In this document: positions 44,691 to 57,403 of the stretch, in pieces
Layout: each line of letters starts with the position of its first letter
Position numbering within the stretch: position 1 is the first letter of the stretch
From: Ciona savignyi
Lineage: Eukaryota > Chordata > Ascidiacea > Phlebobranchia > Cionidae
NCBI GenBank assembly: GCA_000149265.1
Contig: CH002344.1
Location: 946,825-1,010,824 of the forward strand
Direction: 5' to 3'
DNA: 64,000 nt
The notes under the pieces: generated by a model
Databases searched by the model: none
Seen by the model: the letters and a program-made list of their open reading frames with translations, nothing else
Told to the model about the DNA's origin: nothing
Made by a program: the position numbers and the translations under genes

Positions 44691-46031
44691 ATGTCTGACA
44701 ATAATATATATTGTGTAATGAACATTTATAACAAGATCGGATTGTTACCTCAGGGACCCATGCGTTTATGCTTGCAGAAACAAACTACTAACCCGGTGTA
44801 TAAAATAAAAATTGTGGTTAGGGACCCTGCTCGCATACATATATGTCATACAAAATGTGTTTTACAAATAGTGGTTTTAAAACACGTGGTTGATACTCTC
44901 TAGTTTCTACTCCAAGTAGTATTTTAAACTTTGAATCTTAGCCTAATTAAAATGTACCAGTCAGCTTTTAGGGGCGCAGTAATAGTAGTCTTCAGTATGG
45001 GAGCAACAGGAATACAGGATTATATGTTTTATAACTATGTCCGTGCTTACGTGGTATTGCCAACTGATGAACGTGTAAGAGAAGTTATTTATCTGTGTGA
45101 ATCGATACTGTGTTGTTCAATATAAAAAATACGAGAATCAAAAAGGTTTATGCTACACGGAATATACGAATGCCTTCATTTTTGTTCCCCCCCAAAAAAA
45201 TTCCAAAAAAGTGCCGAATTGTAAACGAACTTTTTTTTGTAAACGTGGAATAAACGCCGTAGAATGCAATAACGCGTGACTAACCGAACTTTTTGATGTA
45301 GTTAATTATTCATATTTTGTTAGATATATACATTACTTATGCATTACATTCTATTATTGTAGTTGCTATTAATATACTTTGGTAGATTCATACTCCTTGG
45401 CTACTGCCCGATAAGAAAACACATGAATACTCACTCACTTATTAGCTATTTCGGATATAAAAATATGTGATTATTAAATAGCTACTGCCTTATGACCTTA
45501 CCTGAGTGACTGAAGCACCGTTTAGTTAATTGTTATTCATATTTGATTTAATGTTATGGTCGTATTTCTTGTAATAAAGACGTAAAGTAATAAATCTGCA
45601 ATTGCACTACATTACCGCAACACGTCACATGTACACACAAAATTTATAGGGTTTTGTAAACTGATAAGCATTGTGTGTTTAGTTTAATCATTTGCTACTG
45701 TTAGCCACTTAATCTTGGTATTTGCTTGCGGTTAGACATGTGATGTTGACTTATGTCTAATGGCTTTTCCAGCCTGTTTACCCAGATAAATTCAGTAGTT
45801 AGTTGTATTATTTATATAAATATTTACTTTTCTACTGGTATTTTCAGCGTCGTATTGTTTTTGAGTCTTAAATAAAAAACACTATTATCTAAATGACGTG
45901 AACTACAATGTTTAAACTTTTACGTCATTTATTTACCAGCGGCTAACTAGTTGTCCTTGAACAGGTTTAATGTGTTAAAGAAAAAAATTATGCATAACTT
46001 TAAACACTGCAAACAGTCCTACTGTAGACAC

Positions 46032-46328
46032 GATGGGATAATCACGTTTATCCCCGTGAATGGGAAAAGAATGGGAGGCGTTAAAACACGCACAATCGTC
46101 AGATAACCTTGAGCCCAACATCGGTTTACCGAAGCTATTACAATGTGTTATGTATTAATTAGACGTTCCTTCAATTTGATAGAACCCATCATGTCATTGG
46201 GAAAGGGTTTAGGCAATGCCAGATAAGTAACTTGCCCAAGGACACAACTGAGCAGCTAGCGAGCAGTTACGAATCGACAACCCTGCAGCTGACAGGCGAC
46301 ACACTAATCCACCAAGCCAATTGGTCGG
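46032..46328 (-). repeat. SINE, full length, 'TTGGCTTGGTGG' head type
   Basis: Minus-strand copy with canonical A box ('ttggcttggtggatta' read from 46325) and the complete body. The stretch 46330-46785 is otherwise plain. Confidence 0.8.
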
Positions 46329-46785
46329 CCTGGTTGATGAATCTCTCCATAAAAGGAACGTTTTATGAACCGACAATATACTTGTGTTACGCATTAATTT
46401 TATTATTCACAAATGAAGAAAACCATTTGACGTAAATGTTACAACATTTGCTAGTCTATACGTACATATGAAGCATATATATTCTCTGTATTAAAGCGTA
46501 CGCTCATGTACAACAAATGACCGGCGGATGGTCGCTGCGAATTAAAAGGCATCTTTACAGCACTTTAAACATAAGCTATTACGTTTATAAAAGGTCTATA
46601 TTTGAGATAAAGTTGGTCTAACAATTTGAAACTAAACATTAGAAATACATTGGAACTGATAACTTGGAGTCCATCACGAAACCGGTACAAATTCAGCAAG
46701 CAACCTTATTGTGTCTCGATCGTTCGCAAGCTCTGTAGCGCATTATATTATCTATGCAATTAACAGCGGAGCGCAGGGTTTAAGT

Positions 46786-49700
46786 TTATGGTTCGTATGT
46801 AAACTTCAAATCTGTGTGTCCAAGCTTTTCTTCTATTTTAGCGTCTATCATCTCAGATTGGGCCACCGTGAGGTGATTCTTCCAGTCTCCAACCTCACCT
46901 ATAAAGTTAAAAAAAAGTCGTTTAGTACGGTCGTGTGGCCGAGTGGGTAGCGCAACCGATATCTATACCTACTCATATATATAANNNNNNNNNNNNNNNN
47001 NNNNNNNNNNNNNNNNNNNNNNNNNNNNNNNNNNNNNNNNNNNNNNNNNNNNNNNNNNNNNNNNNNNNNNNNNNNNNNNNNNNNNNNNNNNTTCAAACTT
47101 GTGTCGGTAAAAAAGGGTCGTTTAATCAATTAAATTTAATTGTTAGAGCGACACATGTTGACATGTTCGTTAGGATCGTATAGGTTATCCATGGTTTATC
47201 CCCGTAAATGGGAAATGCAAGAGGCATTAACACACGGACAATCGTCAGATTACCGCTATTGCAGTGTATGATTGAGATATTTATTCAATTCCGTAGAACC
47301 CTTTGAAATCGAAAATGGACATTAAATCGAGCAAGGACACTGACCTTTCCTGTAAAAATCGAGTTTCTTCTCGATATGTGCAGACTGTCTCCGCATCGTC
47401 GAAAATGACGTTTCGAAAATGACGTCATCGAGCTCCTCCTCGGTAATGTCGACTTCAAGGAATTCGGCGATTTTCCTGATCTCTGTCGACGGATCCTGAA
47501 CGAAAGAGTATTTTAGTTTTCTATATATCTCCATATTGGGAAATCTGTTGAAAGCCAATATAGTACTAAATTTGTAATTTTGAAAAATTAACATAGCCTA
47601 CAAGTTTTATTAAGAAACTACGACTTAATAATTTTTTTTAACCCATCATAAATCTTTTCATGTAAAATATTTATTTAACTTAATATATATCACTGGCTTT
47701 AACAACTTGGAAATGTGTAAAAACTTAAAAATAATTTAATTATACAATTATAACTCGGGTTTAAGAACTTAAAGATAGTACAATACCTTCTTTATATCTT
47801 CATACGCAACGAAGTGAACATTTCCGTCGTCCTTGTGTTTGTACCACGAAAGCAGGTAATCTGGATACCATTCGCCCATCTTCGAAGCAAGCGGTTGCTC
47901 ACCTTTAAATAAAACTTCATTAATACATTTAAAGATTGTCAATGTAGAATATAATTAGTGCGTTAGACATTTTTTTGTAAAATACTGTGTTCGTTTTTAA
48001 TTATTAACCAGTATTTCTTGGCACGAATAGCTTCTAATTAGGCTCGAATTAGTTTTGAAATATGCTTGAGAAAACAGCCATATGTTTGTTATATATAATA
48101 TAACAAATATAACGTATACGTGTACATAAGTGTTTAATTATGATTATGTAACAAGGGCTTGATTACGTCAATTGCATTCCAATGACTAATGACTTTGCAA
48201 TCGCTGATGAAATGTTTGCAAGAGATAATTTCAGTTTCACCAACCACGTGACAAATTACGTAACAAGTGACGTTTACCATCGGTGTAGACTTGAAGGAAT
48301 TCTTCCCAGCTTCTCGGGTATAAAGACTTGACAAGCTTGTGGTTCTTGGGCACCGGGAGCTTCTTCGCCATATTGTACCACGACACCAGCTGGTCTTTCG
48401 GGTTGCGAATAGGGCAGATGACCTAAAAATGCAACGCAATTAATTAACCCATTGTGGACCAGGTCGACCTAGAATAAAGTTAAGGTAACCGGCGATGTGT
48501 CCTTTTATTTACATTCAATTTGCACATTATCTTGATAAGCTCGTCAACAAGACCATTTCGGTATAGAATTAAAATATGAATCAGTAGCCTTACCCGTACG
48601 GCTTACACGACCGTACATTTTTACATTTTTTGGCAATTCGAAGGATGAAATTTATTGCACATTCTAAATAATTTTATTTTTGAATCATCTACCAACCTTG
48701 GCACCGGTGGCTTTAATTCTTTTCATATTAAGTAGTTGTGCGGGCATGTGGGTGGCCAGGATTCGTCGTTTCCATGGAAGTTTGTCCAACACTTCAAACT
48801 TAATTGCTGAAATATAAAAAAACGTGTTAAATCATACCGGACGATAAAAGTCTGAATTGTAAAAAAAATCACGTTAAGAAATAACAGCGCAGCAGGCAAA
48901 AAATAACGCTATGTCTGCCTTATGGAATTGAAAACGATCGTGTTTTAAAATTTCAGCGCAGCAGTCAAAAATAACCTTACGTTTGCCTTATTAAATTAAA
49001 AAAAAACATGTTACGAAATTACACCGCAAAAGGGAAAAATAACCTTACTTTTGCCTTATTGCATTAAAAAAAGACATATTACGAAATTACAACGCAAAAG
49101 GAAAAAAAATATCCTTACGTCTGCCTTATTGAAAAAAACACAATTAATATCGTATCTTATATAGAAATGAGAGGAAATAGAACTTACGAGTTCCGGTCTC
49201 GAGGTAGACGAGAAAGGCGTGCAGATTCTTGTACATTTCCATGGCCTGTTGATTCCGTCTGTAAATAAGGTGGCTGACTATATTTCTCACCCATGTGGTT
49301 CCTGTAAAAATAAAGAATTTGATGACGCTTTTCGTCTAAGCCGTTAGAACAGAAACAATATAAGTAGACATTTTTAAAAATCTTCTTTAGAATTATAAAA
49401 AAAAAACATATTACCGCGTATTATCATAACAAAATTAAAAACAATTTATGTGAGAAATATCAATTTTATCAGTTTTGGCGTAATACCATCAAAAAATATA
49501 ATGAAAACCAAACAGCATATTAAGTAATAAAATGTTAAGTTTACCAGTTTTGGCGTAAGCAGCGATGATGACATCATTTTTCCAGGGCATCCAGTGCTCG
49601 TAGGCCCATTTGGTGGTTTCAGTGCTACTGCCCATCCACATTCTGTAGCCCCTCCACTCGTTTATCTTCACATCGGTTTGTTCCTTGAGGAAATACTCGA

Positions 49701-49842
49701 TGAATTCTGTGAGGTCAGGTCTCTCGCCCTCTGGAATGTAGTCGGTCGCGGCGGCAAGAAGACTCGCGAGAACCTTCTTGTTCATCGTTGGTTTCATGCA
49801 ACCAAGATAGCAAAGTTGACCGATATTTTCAGGGGCGCCCAT
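46786..49842 (-). CDS. Cytosolic-type (SULT-like) sulfotransferase, complete
   Basis: Seven exons on the minus strand: 49545-49842, 49188-49301, 48697-48806, 48278-48422, 47787-47902, 47345-47495, 46786-46898; all GT-AG, all phases agree, 348 aa. It transfers sulfate from PAPS to small alcohols, phenols or amines. PAPS-binding motifs are clear: YAKTGTTW (96-103, 5'-phosphosulfate loop), RNPKDQLVSWY with Arg180 and Ser188 (3'-phosphate site) and RKGEVGDW (310-317). His157 in ATHMP is the likely catalytic base. No signal peptide or membrane helix, so soluble. The N-terminal region (MGAPENIGQLCYLGCMKP) is longer than in vertebrate SULTs. The acceptor cannot be predicted. Intron 6 contains an assembly gap and repeats; intron 2 a minisatellite. 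A lone last exon of a paralogue sits at 60155. Confidence 0.93.
46926..47116 (+). repeat. Second tRNA-like SINE family, interrupted by the gap
   Basis: 'gtcgtgtggccgagtgggta' is the cleanest A-box head of this family in the window. After the N run, 'ttcaaacttgtgtcggtaaa' matches its B-box end. The gap therefore lies inside the repeat. Confidence 0.65.
46985..47091. other. Assembly gap (107 N)
   Basis: Run of 107 N in intron 6 of the sulfotransferase gene, within a tRNA-like SINE. The two flanking exons join in phase, so no exon needs to be missing. Confidence 0.99.
47175..47306 (-). repeat. SINE 3' half with internal loss
   Basis: Minus-strand 'ggtttatccccgtaaatggg', 'acacggacaatcgtcagatt' and 'gctattgcagtgtatgatt' blocks in sulfotransferase intron 6. 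Confidence 0.75.
48860..49136 (+). repeat. Minisatellite, about 75-bp unit, 4 copies
   Basis: Units contain 'gttacgaaattacancgca', 'ggnaaaaataaccttac' and 'tttgccttattg'. Sulfotransferase intron 2. Confidence 0.8.
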
Positions 49843-52340
49843 TTTTATTACCGAGTGAGGGTTAAACGGTGAGAAAAATATAACCAGTTGAACCTTTAAA
49901 GCATGAATGAAGGTTAAAGTTATTATAGACTCAAAAATAGATCTAAACTAATATTACTTCAAGAGGAATTGTCCCGACCCGAATGTCAGGAATTAAAAGG
50001 CGCATCACCTAAAGTGCTTAATATATTTTAATAATAACATTAATGCATTCTGTCCAGCAATGGCATAAGAAAACAACAACGGATATGTCTCGAAACTAAG
50101 AATAAAAAACTAATACTTGATTTTTATCATCTTTATCGTCTTATCGAGTTCGTTATGTGCCTTACTTGAGGCATACTGGATATTGCAGCCGTTATCACTA
50201 TTTATATACTACTATGTTGACTCTGACACATTTTTACTGGAAATTGAAACATGACGCTCTCAAAGGTATTTCTCCTCGCCGTGTTAGCTTTGGCAATACT
50301 TCCTTGATAAACCCTTCACGACCCGGAAATTACGGACATAAATATGACCTTTGAACGCATGATCCGCTGCATGGATGTTTGCCGCGTTTAGCAGGCGCTC
50401 AACAGCCGCAAAACTCAGCCTAAAAAATTAATCAAATGCCGCAAACTAGCAATGCCGACTCATTACCAAGGTCGCAATGAATCAATACGATATCGGATTG
50501 CAGAAGAGGTCATTATAACGTGTTACTAGTAATTAGTGACTGTTATGTAACGACTTAATTGCAGAAGAAAATAAATAATTTAAGGGGCTACTTTGGAGCA
50601 TAAAATTAAATCCTGTAAAGACCCTCATTAGCCTTAATTGGCAAATGAATATTATTACTTAATAACAACGTTTTTATATTAAACAAAATTAACACATTTT
50701 TAGTTTATAGCTCCTTTTTGCAAACAAAATATGCTAGATCTGTTTTGTTCGTATTTGGTAAACAATAGGTCAAAGTATAACATGTTCGTAAACATATCAC
50801 GTTTTATTGATTTGCAAACATATATTTAATATGCAGTTTGTCATCAAGGGCCAATCATAAATAAACTTCTATTTTGGGACCCCGGATTACTTATTACTTC
50901 ATGATTTATTAGTTCGGTAAAGTGAAAAAATAGAAATTGCGGCAATAAAACTTACCGACCAAGCATCCGAAATAACCACGCAGTAGACATCGGTTTGTTA
51001 TAAAATTTTTGTTAATTCCACATGGTGAAGTCAAAACGATATTATGTGTTTGAATTTTAACCCTTTTGCTAATTTCACACATGGACAGAAAATGTAGAAA
51101 ATTCAATGGTTAGATATTTTATTAAATTTTACGGTGTTTCTTGATTTGTATTTTTTTGTCGTGCCAAGCGAATACAAAAATAACTTACCAGGACAGAGCA
51201 GGCAGTAAAAAAGGAGAAGAAAACGAAATTTAAAAAACACATTTTATTCGTACATTTGGCAAAAGTGTTAAAAATATGGGTTTTAAGAAAGGCACAAAAA
51301 ATGAGAAAGACCAAATAACAATAAAAATGTAAACATATTAGTCCTGAGTAGGTAGTACGGCGTTTCTGTTTAACTGGTGACTAGGAACGGCATTTCCGGT
51401 AAATCAGACCGGTTATTGGAAGATCCACATAAATATTTGCGTTGGGTACCGACAAGATACAAAAGATCGTTAAACGTGTTTTACTTTAATATATGTTTGC
51501 ACTTATTTCAGGTTTTTACCAAAGGCCACACCGCTTCGTGTTTTTCGCCAATGATATATTTATTTGGTACTTTTCTATATTATTTTTTTTAAATTTATTG
51601 CTGTTTATGGTATAGAAGTAACATAAGTCGCTTATATAGCTTAAGTTCAATTTTTGAAGCATTTTTCAACATTTAAAAAAAGTAACTCAAACGTTATTTT
51701 TAGAGTTTTCATGTTTGCAGACCCAAATGTTTGACACGGTTTTTATTATTAAATTATACTGTTAATATATCATCATAATCAAACAAATGGAAACATCGCA
51801 CAATCGCTGCACATTTTTTAATTGCTCTTTTCTGTTGCAATATATCCTATGCTCACATGGGGTTGTGTTTGGTTTGACGTTTTGAACTCTTAAACTTTGT
51901 TAAGGGGAGCTGCAGAAACTTTTAATCACTAATCGGGAACAAACTTGAAGACTGCGTACGTGAGAATTTAAGTGAAAAATATTGGTTTAAACTTCAAAAA
52001 TATATCAACAAATATTACGACTTACATTTTGTTTAAATTGCAAACAAAGAAATCGAATTATCAAATGTTCAAATACCTCAGAAACCGTTAATTACGTTTT
52101 CTACCGGTTAAATTGTCTGGATTGGACGACCATGCTCAAGATAACGAGGTTAAAAGGTAGTTATGTTAAAGCTTGTGCACTTAAAACTTAATATTTAAGC
52201 ACATCACTTTACCGGCCAAATAAAAATATATTAATGTTTAAAAACATATAGATTTTCCTTTATTTTAAATCAGTTATAAAGGCAAAAAGGTTGATATTAA
52301 TATTGAAAATTTGCCGTAAGATTTTACAAATCGACAGAAA
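49843..52340. other. Intergenic stretch without a supported gene
   Basis: AT-rich. The only feature of note is a TATA-like tract followed by an 18-codon signal-peptide-like frame at 50251-50307 (listed separately). Frames of 60-70 codons at 50909-51592 have low-complexity composition and no family match. Confidence 0.5.
50251..50382 (+). pseudogene. Possible remnant of a small secreted-protein gene
   Basis: ATG at 50251 reads MTLSKVFLLAVLALAILP, a textbook signal peptide, then two stops (TGA TAA). The same frame reopens as DPEITDINMTFERMIR...CMDVCRV before another stop. 'tatttatata' about 55 bp upstream could be a TATA box. It may be a dead short gene or chance. Confidence 0.3.
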
Positions 52341-52344
52341 AGGA

Positions 52345-52436
52345 GTCTATGCAGCGGCTGGTTTTGATCTCACAGTATTTGGGCTTTGTGTAAACGGTAG
52401 TAGAAGTTTTACCGATTGAGCTAACCGGTCGTAATG
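52345..52436 (-). repeat. tRNA-like sequence (pseudo-tRNA or SINE head)
   Basis: Minus strand 'ccggttagctcaatcggtaa' is an excellent A-box arm (TAGCTCAATCGGT). The B box is decayed ('gagatcaaaacc'). The acceptor stem and anticodon arm are not convincing, so I do not call a functional tRNA. Confidence 0.45.
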
Positions 52437-52504
52437 GCATTGTTATCACGGCTGTCAGTGCGAAAAAAACCTTTACCATGAAGCAAACAAAGTAAATTTA
52501 TATA

Positions 52505-52797
52505 TAGGGATAGGATAGACTATTCATGTTTATCCCCGTGAATGGAAAAAACAATCGGGTTAACACACGGGCAATCGTCAGATCACCTTGCAGTGACAGG
52601 GTTACCAGAGCTAACGCAGTGTTTTGTATATAATGGACACGTTCCTTTAATTTGGTAGAACACAATAATCCGCTGGATTCAGGCAATGTCCGTTAAGTGC
52701 CTTGCCCAAGGACACAACCGATTAGTTAGCGACCACTTTCGAACCTGAAACCTTTGGTTAAAAGGCGTCTCACTTAACCGCAAAACTAACCGGTAGG
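52505..52797 (-). repeat. tRNA-derived SINE, full length
   Basis: Minus-strand copy with complete tail, body and head. 52800-53400 beyond it holds a 101-codon frame (53007-53312) with no family match that I do not call. Confidence 0.85.
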
Positions 52798-53410
52798 ACA
52801 ATACATAAGATAGAACATTTATGTGTCACCTAAATGTTAAAATGTAAAATGGCAAACGTCAAAAATTTAGGAAGTAAAAGGAAAAATAGATTGATTAAGA
52901 GTGTGGGCCTGGCAGTAAAATAATAAAATTAGACTGACAAAATGCGTATTCAGCAATAATTCTTTTGTCTGAGTAAAAAAATTGTCTGTGAAAACCTGCG
53001 GTGCAACTATTTCCAACAGTCAACATTAGCCAGAACGGTAGTTTCGGTAAATTGATAACTTAGTATTGATTCTAATCCTGTCGGAAACTTAGCATAAATA
53101 TTTGTTGTATAATCATCCACGCGACCGATCTGCTGATAAGGTACATAGGTCAAGTGGTGGTTTGATGAGTCATAGTGTTGATACCTTCCAATGCTTTTTA
53201 TTGACATCACGTGACGAACATATTTAACATAATACGTTTGTAATAAAAAACTGATAGGTCTCCTTTTAATTAGAAACTTTTTAACTCTTTTTAATGTATA
53301 GACACAGAGCAACGTTGGTTTGATTATAAAACTTGCGTCTAGCGTAATCTACTTTTGAGAAAATTAACTGATTTTTAAATATAGATGTTGGTTTGATTCT
53401 GAAGCTGGCA

Positions 53411-53500
53411 TAGTTTTCCGGCCAAATAGCTTGGTAGGTTAATGCGTTGGCTTAGAGTCGATACGTTACCACCGCTAAACTGCTCGCTTTATATTTCGTT
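53411..53500 (+). repeat. SINE head fragment
   Basis: 'ccaaatagcttggtaggtta' A-box head of the second subfamily, soon decaying. A body fragment in the same orientation recurs at 53700-53790. Confidence 0.5.
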
Positions 53501-53567
53501 GTGTTTTTGGCGCTAGGAGGGATCTGAACATAGTGAATTAAGTTTAACTAATCCTAAATAAGAAATA

Positions 53568-53670
53568 CAGTCGTGTGTCCAAATGGTAAACGCGACCGAT
53601 AAATATACCGAACTATACAAAACGGTCCGAGTGATGAGCCCATATTGGATTCGAAACTTACCCCGGCCAA
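53568..53670 (+). repeat. Second tRNA-like SINE family, copy
   Basis: 'cagtcgtgtgtccaaatggt', 'aacgcgaccgata' and 'attcgaaacttaccccggcc' match 33690-33790. Confidence 0.65.
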
Positions 53671-53912
53671 AAAATAACCTAAATAAGAAGTTTTACTCAC
53701 ATGCAACATATTTTAATAGCCGATGACCGGAAGGTCATCGCGGGGTAATCTGACCGGTGTGATAACGCCCCTTACATTGTGTCATTATTTGTTTACCGGG
53801 CTAGGTTTCGAACTCAGGTTGAGTTCGTCCCCAAGGCCTTTTTATATAATTCGATAAAAGTTTCTTTCGCTTTAAATATTCAGCCACACGACTTTTTTTC
53901 TTCTTTTTTTAC

Positions 53913-54018
53913 CGAGCCAAGTTTCCAACCCACACTATGGTGGGCTCGTTACTCGGACCGTTTTTGTATAAGAGTAGGTATATGTATCGGTCGCGTTAAC
54001 CATCTTGCCACACAACCG
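53913..54018 (-). repeat. Second tRNA-like SINE family, minus copy
   Basis: Reverse complement carries 'gttaacgcgaccgataca', 'actcttatacaaaaacggtc' and 'gtttggaaacttggctcgg'. It lies 240 bp from the plus copy in inverted orientation. Confidence 0.7.
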
Positions 54019-54650
54019 TAAATCAGCCACATGACAGGGATAAAGATAAATATCAATACCCGCCATCTGGTGAGCAAGTGTATAGACATAAACCGAAAAA
54101 AAAAATCTTTTCAAAAATTATATTTATACGGCTAAATATAGTTTCAGAATAAATTTTCTAGGATTCACTTAGATATTCAAACCTATGAATATATTCCCTG
54201 TCGGACGTTTTTATCGCGAAATTACAGAGCAAATGTTTTTAAACATTTTTATTTTAGCAGTTACAAATGTGTAACATAAATTGCAGGATTTTGATTGGTT
54301 AAGGATGTTATATAATCGTCTTAAATAAACAAACCGAAATTCCTCAGTTAACAGTGGCTCCAGCATTTCTGGTTAAACACCGCTATAGCCTCAATTTAGC
54401 ATGTTGACCTTTCACCATTGCAGCTTTAGGTTCACCTGTACTATTTGGTTTGTGGTTTAAAACTAACCCCTATTTTTGGAAATTGCCAAGACTGTTAATA
54501 TCTAATCGCATACAAAATTATGGAAACTGCGTACGTGAGGATTTAAGCTACAAATATTGGTTTAAACTTGTATGAAATTATATTGATAATCGTAATTTAA
54601 CGTTTTTCCCCGAAAATATCTCGACAAAGATTATGATTTAATGGTACACT

Positions 54651-54687
54651 AGGGTAGGATAGGATAGGATATTCATTTTTAATCTAA
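54651..54687 (-). repeat. SINE tail fragment
   Basis: 'taggataggataggatattc' only; no body follows. Confidence 0.5.
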
Positions 54688-54924
54688 TATTAAGCTGACG
54701 GGCCAGACAATAAGAAATTCGACAAGAAGCACTTGGATGTGTTACAACATCTGTAAATAAATCTAATCTGACGATACTTAAATAAATATATTATAGATAT
54801 TTATATAAATATATTAACATTTAGAATATATATGTAATAAATATATTATTAACATTTAGAATAGTTCTTGTCTCTTCTTTCTCTGTAAAATTCACAATAA
54901 TCTAATATTTAGAAAGGCAAAAGC

Positions 54925-55198
54925 ATATTTATCCCCGTGAATGGAAAAACGTAAGTGGAGTTATCAAACGGGTAATCGTCAGATTACCTCGCCTCCACCG
55001 TCGGGTTGTCACATCTATTCAGTGTGTTGTGTATGGTTGAGATTTTCTTTCAAATTAGTAGAATCCATTAGTACACTGGGCTTAGACAATTTCCTCAGTG
55101 CCTTGCCAAAAGACACAACGATTAGCATAGCAAGTGACCAGTTTCAAACCCTTCGGCTGAAAAGGTAACTCATTAACCCAGCACGCTATTCGGTAGGA
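54925..55198 (-). repeat. tRNA-derived SINE, nearly full length
   Basis: Minus-strand copy without the GGATA tail repeat but with 'tatttatccccgtgaatgg', body and an 'aatagcgtgctgggtta' head. Confidence 0.75.
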
Positions 55199-55324
55199 TT
55201 AGCCCTCTGCAGTTTTGTTAATTTATTTTTAATCCACTGATATTTTTATTTGGGATGATTGTGTGTATATTATAAAGCGATAGACAAATGACCTTATTCG
55301 GTATGTTCCTATGTTCGCTGGTGA

Positions 55325-55580
55325 CGCAATCGATTAAAAATATCTTATAGTGTTCATAATCTAATCACAACACACACAATGATTTCCGTGAATCGATTAA
55401 CAAAAGCTCAGTATTGATAATCTAACTAAATCACGCACAAGCCTCGTGTTCGAAACTTGAACCAGCGAAAAAAGATAAAAATGCAATGTAATGGTCAGGC
55501 GATTAAACTGCATATTCCATTCTAAGGAGAAAGGGTTTCCACACATTAGCACATATTGGCCGTTCAAATATTTATTAAAG
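55325..55580 (+). repeat. Segment paralogous to the LTR-element insertion site (empty site)
   Basis: Matches 56690-56829 and then 60078-60135 with the LTR element absent: 'acgcaatcgattaa', 'ctcagtattgata', 'gtgttcgaaacttgaaccag', 'aatgcaatgtaatggtca', 'cattctaaggagaaagggtt'. It carries a B-box-like GTTCGAAAC, so the segment may itself be a tRNA-like SINE. Confidence 0.75.
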
Positions 55581-56335
55581 ATTTGTTAATATTTTGCTGC
55601 GTCATGTTTGTCAATTATATTTTTTGCTGAGTAACGAGGATGAGTAAATAAATCTGCTCTTGGGAAAATTAAAACATGACGTTACAAAACCTTTAAATGA
55701 TTCAACTACAAATATTGAACTAGTATTTGTTAAGCTATTGGATGACTCGGTAATAATTATATGTGCTGTGTCATGGTACGTCAATGAGTGTTTGCCTAGT
55801 AACATTGGGGGCAAGGTCTGTGATCTGTTGCAAATGTTTTCGGGGAAATTAGTTTTATTCACTAATCCAAATTTAAATCATCTCAGCCTTTTGTGAGGGC
55901 ATATTGTGTTTTTTAGAAGAAAAAAATTGTCCGGATTTCCGTGAATTAATGAAATCGGGCCCAGTTGTTTCCTAAATGTATCAATAGTGTATTATAACGA
56001 GTATTTTTTTTTAATTATTGCGGTCTTTAGGGGTAAACTGGAACATTTTAATTAATGCATTTTTTAGTTTTATTACGTAAATTTTTGTTTTTAAAAATGT
56101 ATGTTGAATTTCTTTCTCGATTTTAAAAGTATGTAAAAAAACTAATAGTATCAGTCACAAAATGCATAAAAGCGAGTAACCGCCGTCTTGCTTATGTTCT
56201 TGGGTTGGGCCACTTTATTTCTAATTCATATTATTAGCTTAACACCTCCCTAACTCATTAGTTTATTTCTGTGACTGTGTGGCAGTATTGCAGATTGATC
56301 ACCTGTTTAAGTGCATTTCCAATGGTATTTATTTA

Positions 56336-56613
56336 TAGGATAGGATATTCATGTTTAAATGGGAAAACCAAGGGGGTTAACAAACGGGCAATCGTCAGAT
56401 CACCTCGCGCCCACCGTCGGGTTATCAAAGTTATTGCAGTGTGTTGTGTATGATAGACACGTTCCTTCAATTTGGTAGAACGCTGGGTTCAGACAATGTC
56501 CGTTAAGTGCCTTGCCCTATGACACAACTAACTAGCTAGCAACCAAACCTGCAACATTTCGGTTGAAAGGCTTCGCGCTTAACCACCAGACTAACTGGGT
56601 CGGATATGTTTAT
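56336..56613 (-). repeat. tRNA-derived SINE, small internal losses
   Basis: Minus-strand copy, tail at 56336, head at 56613; short deletions next to the tail and near 'gaacgctggg'. 55580-56335 before it shows nothing I can name. Confidence 0.82.
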
Positions 56614-56689
56614 ATATTGTAAAGCAATTTGAGGTCTTTTGTGGGTTTAACGTACTAAATGACACTCGGTAAGGTTGTATATGGCTGGA

Positions 56690-56829
56690 TGCTGACGCAA
56701 TCGATTAACACACAGCTCAGTATTGATACAATCTAACTAAATCACACACAAGCCTCGTGTTCGAAACTTGAACCAGCGAAAAAAAAAATGCAATGTAATG
56801 GTCAAACGATTAAACCATATATTTCATTC
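56690..56829 (+). repeat. Left half of the segment interrupted by the LTR element
   Basis: Homologous to 55330-55510; continues after the retrotransposon at 60078. Confidence 0.75.
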
Positions 56830-57403
56830 TGTTACGGCCTTTTTGCGCCTAAGAGAGTGTGGTCCCAGAACCCTGTTCTAACGGCCAATCCTGAGACCTG
56901 TCTGCCTTAGTCTACTGTAAATAATACGCCGTTACGATAGGGCGATTTAATAAAACGTAAAAGATTAACACGGCTAAAAGAATAATAAAACTGCGACAAA
57001 CGTCAACTGGTATCCGATAACAGTACACGACCACGATGTCACTCAATACACCGTACAATACTCAATACTCAATCGTAATACTCAAAGATACAGCTTACTC
57101 GCGAAACGACACGATCAACAATCAAAATACCATCCGACCGTTGGGATGCACAACGAGAACTCATTCTTTAGATCCATATTCCGAACGGACTACAATAAAA
57201 GCGCGCGCAAACAAACAGGTGCGAACTAATAATTATCTGTGCGTGCGGGTAGAAACGGCTAGAACGCCTGAAGAGGTGCAACTTACGAACACAATGAATA
57301 AAGATAAGTGCAAAGTGACACGATTAAAGTGGAAAAGTTACATATAACACACAAAACCAAAATACCAATAACCCTAAAACATTACATTGACCAATCCTTT
57401 ACA
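56830..57403 (-). repeat. 3' LTR (left)
   Basis: Nearly identical to 59502-60077. The end of the gag-protease ORF, including its TAA, lies within the first 22 bases of this LTR on the minus reading. Confidence 0.92.

Noticed and set aside
46899..47183. Frames spanning the N run
   Set aside because: They exist only because N codons are read as open; the flanks belong to a tRNA-like repeat and an intron.
52345..52436. Possible tRNA gene on the minus strand
   Set aside because: Only the A-box arm is good; B box decayed and no acceptor stem pairing, so kept as a tRNA-like repeat.
57036..57347. 103-codon plus frame, repeated at 59708
   Set aside because: Both lie in the LTRs, antisense to the element, and are present in both LTR copies only because the LTRs are identical.
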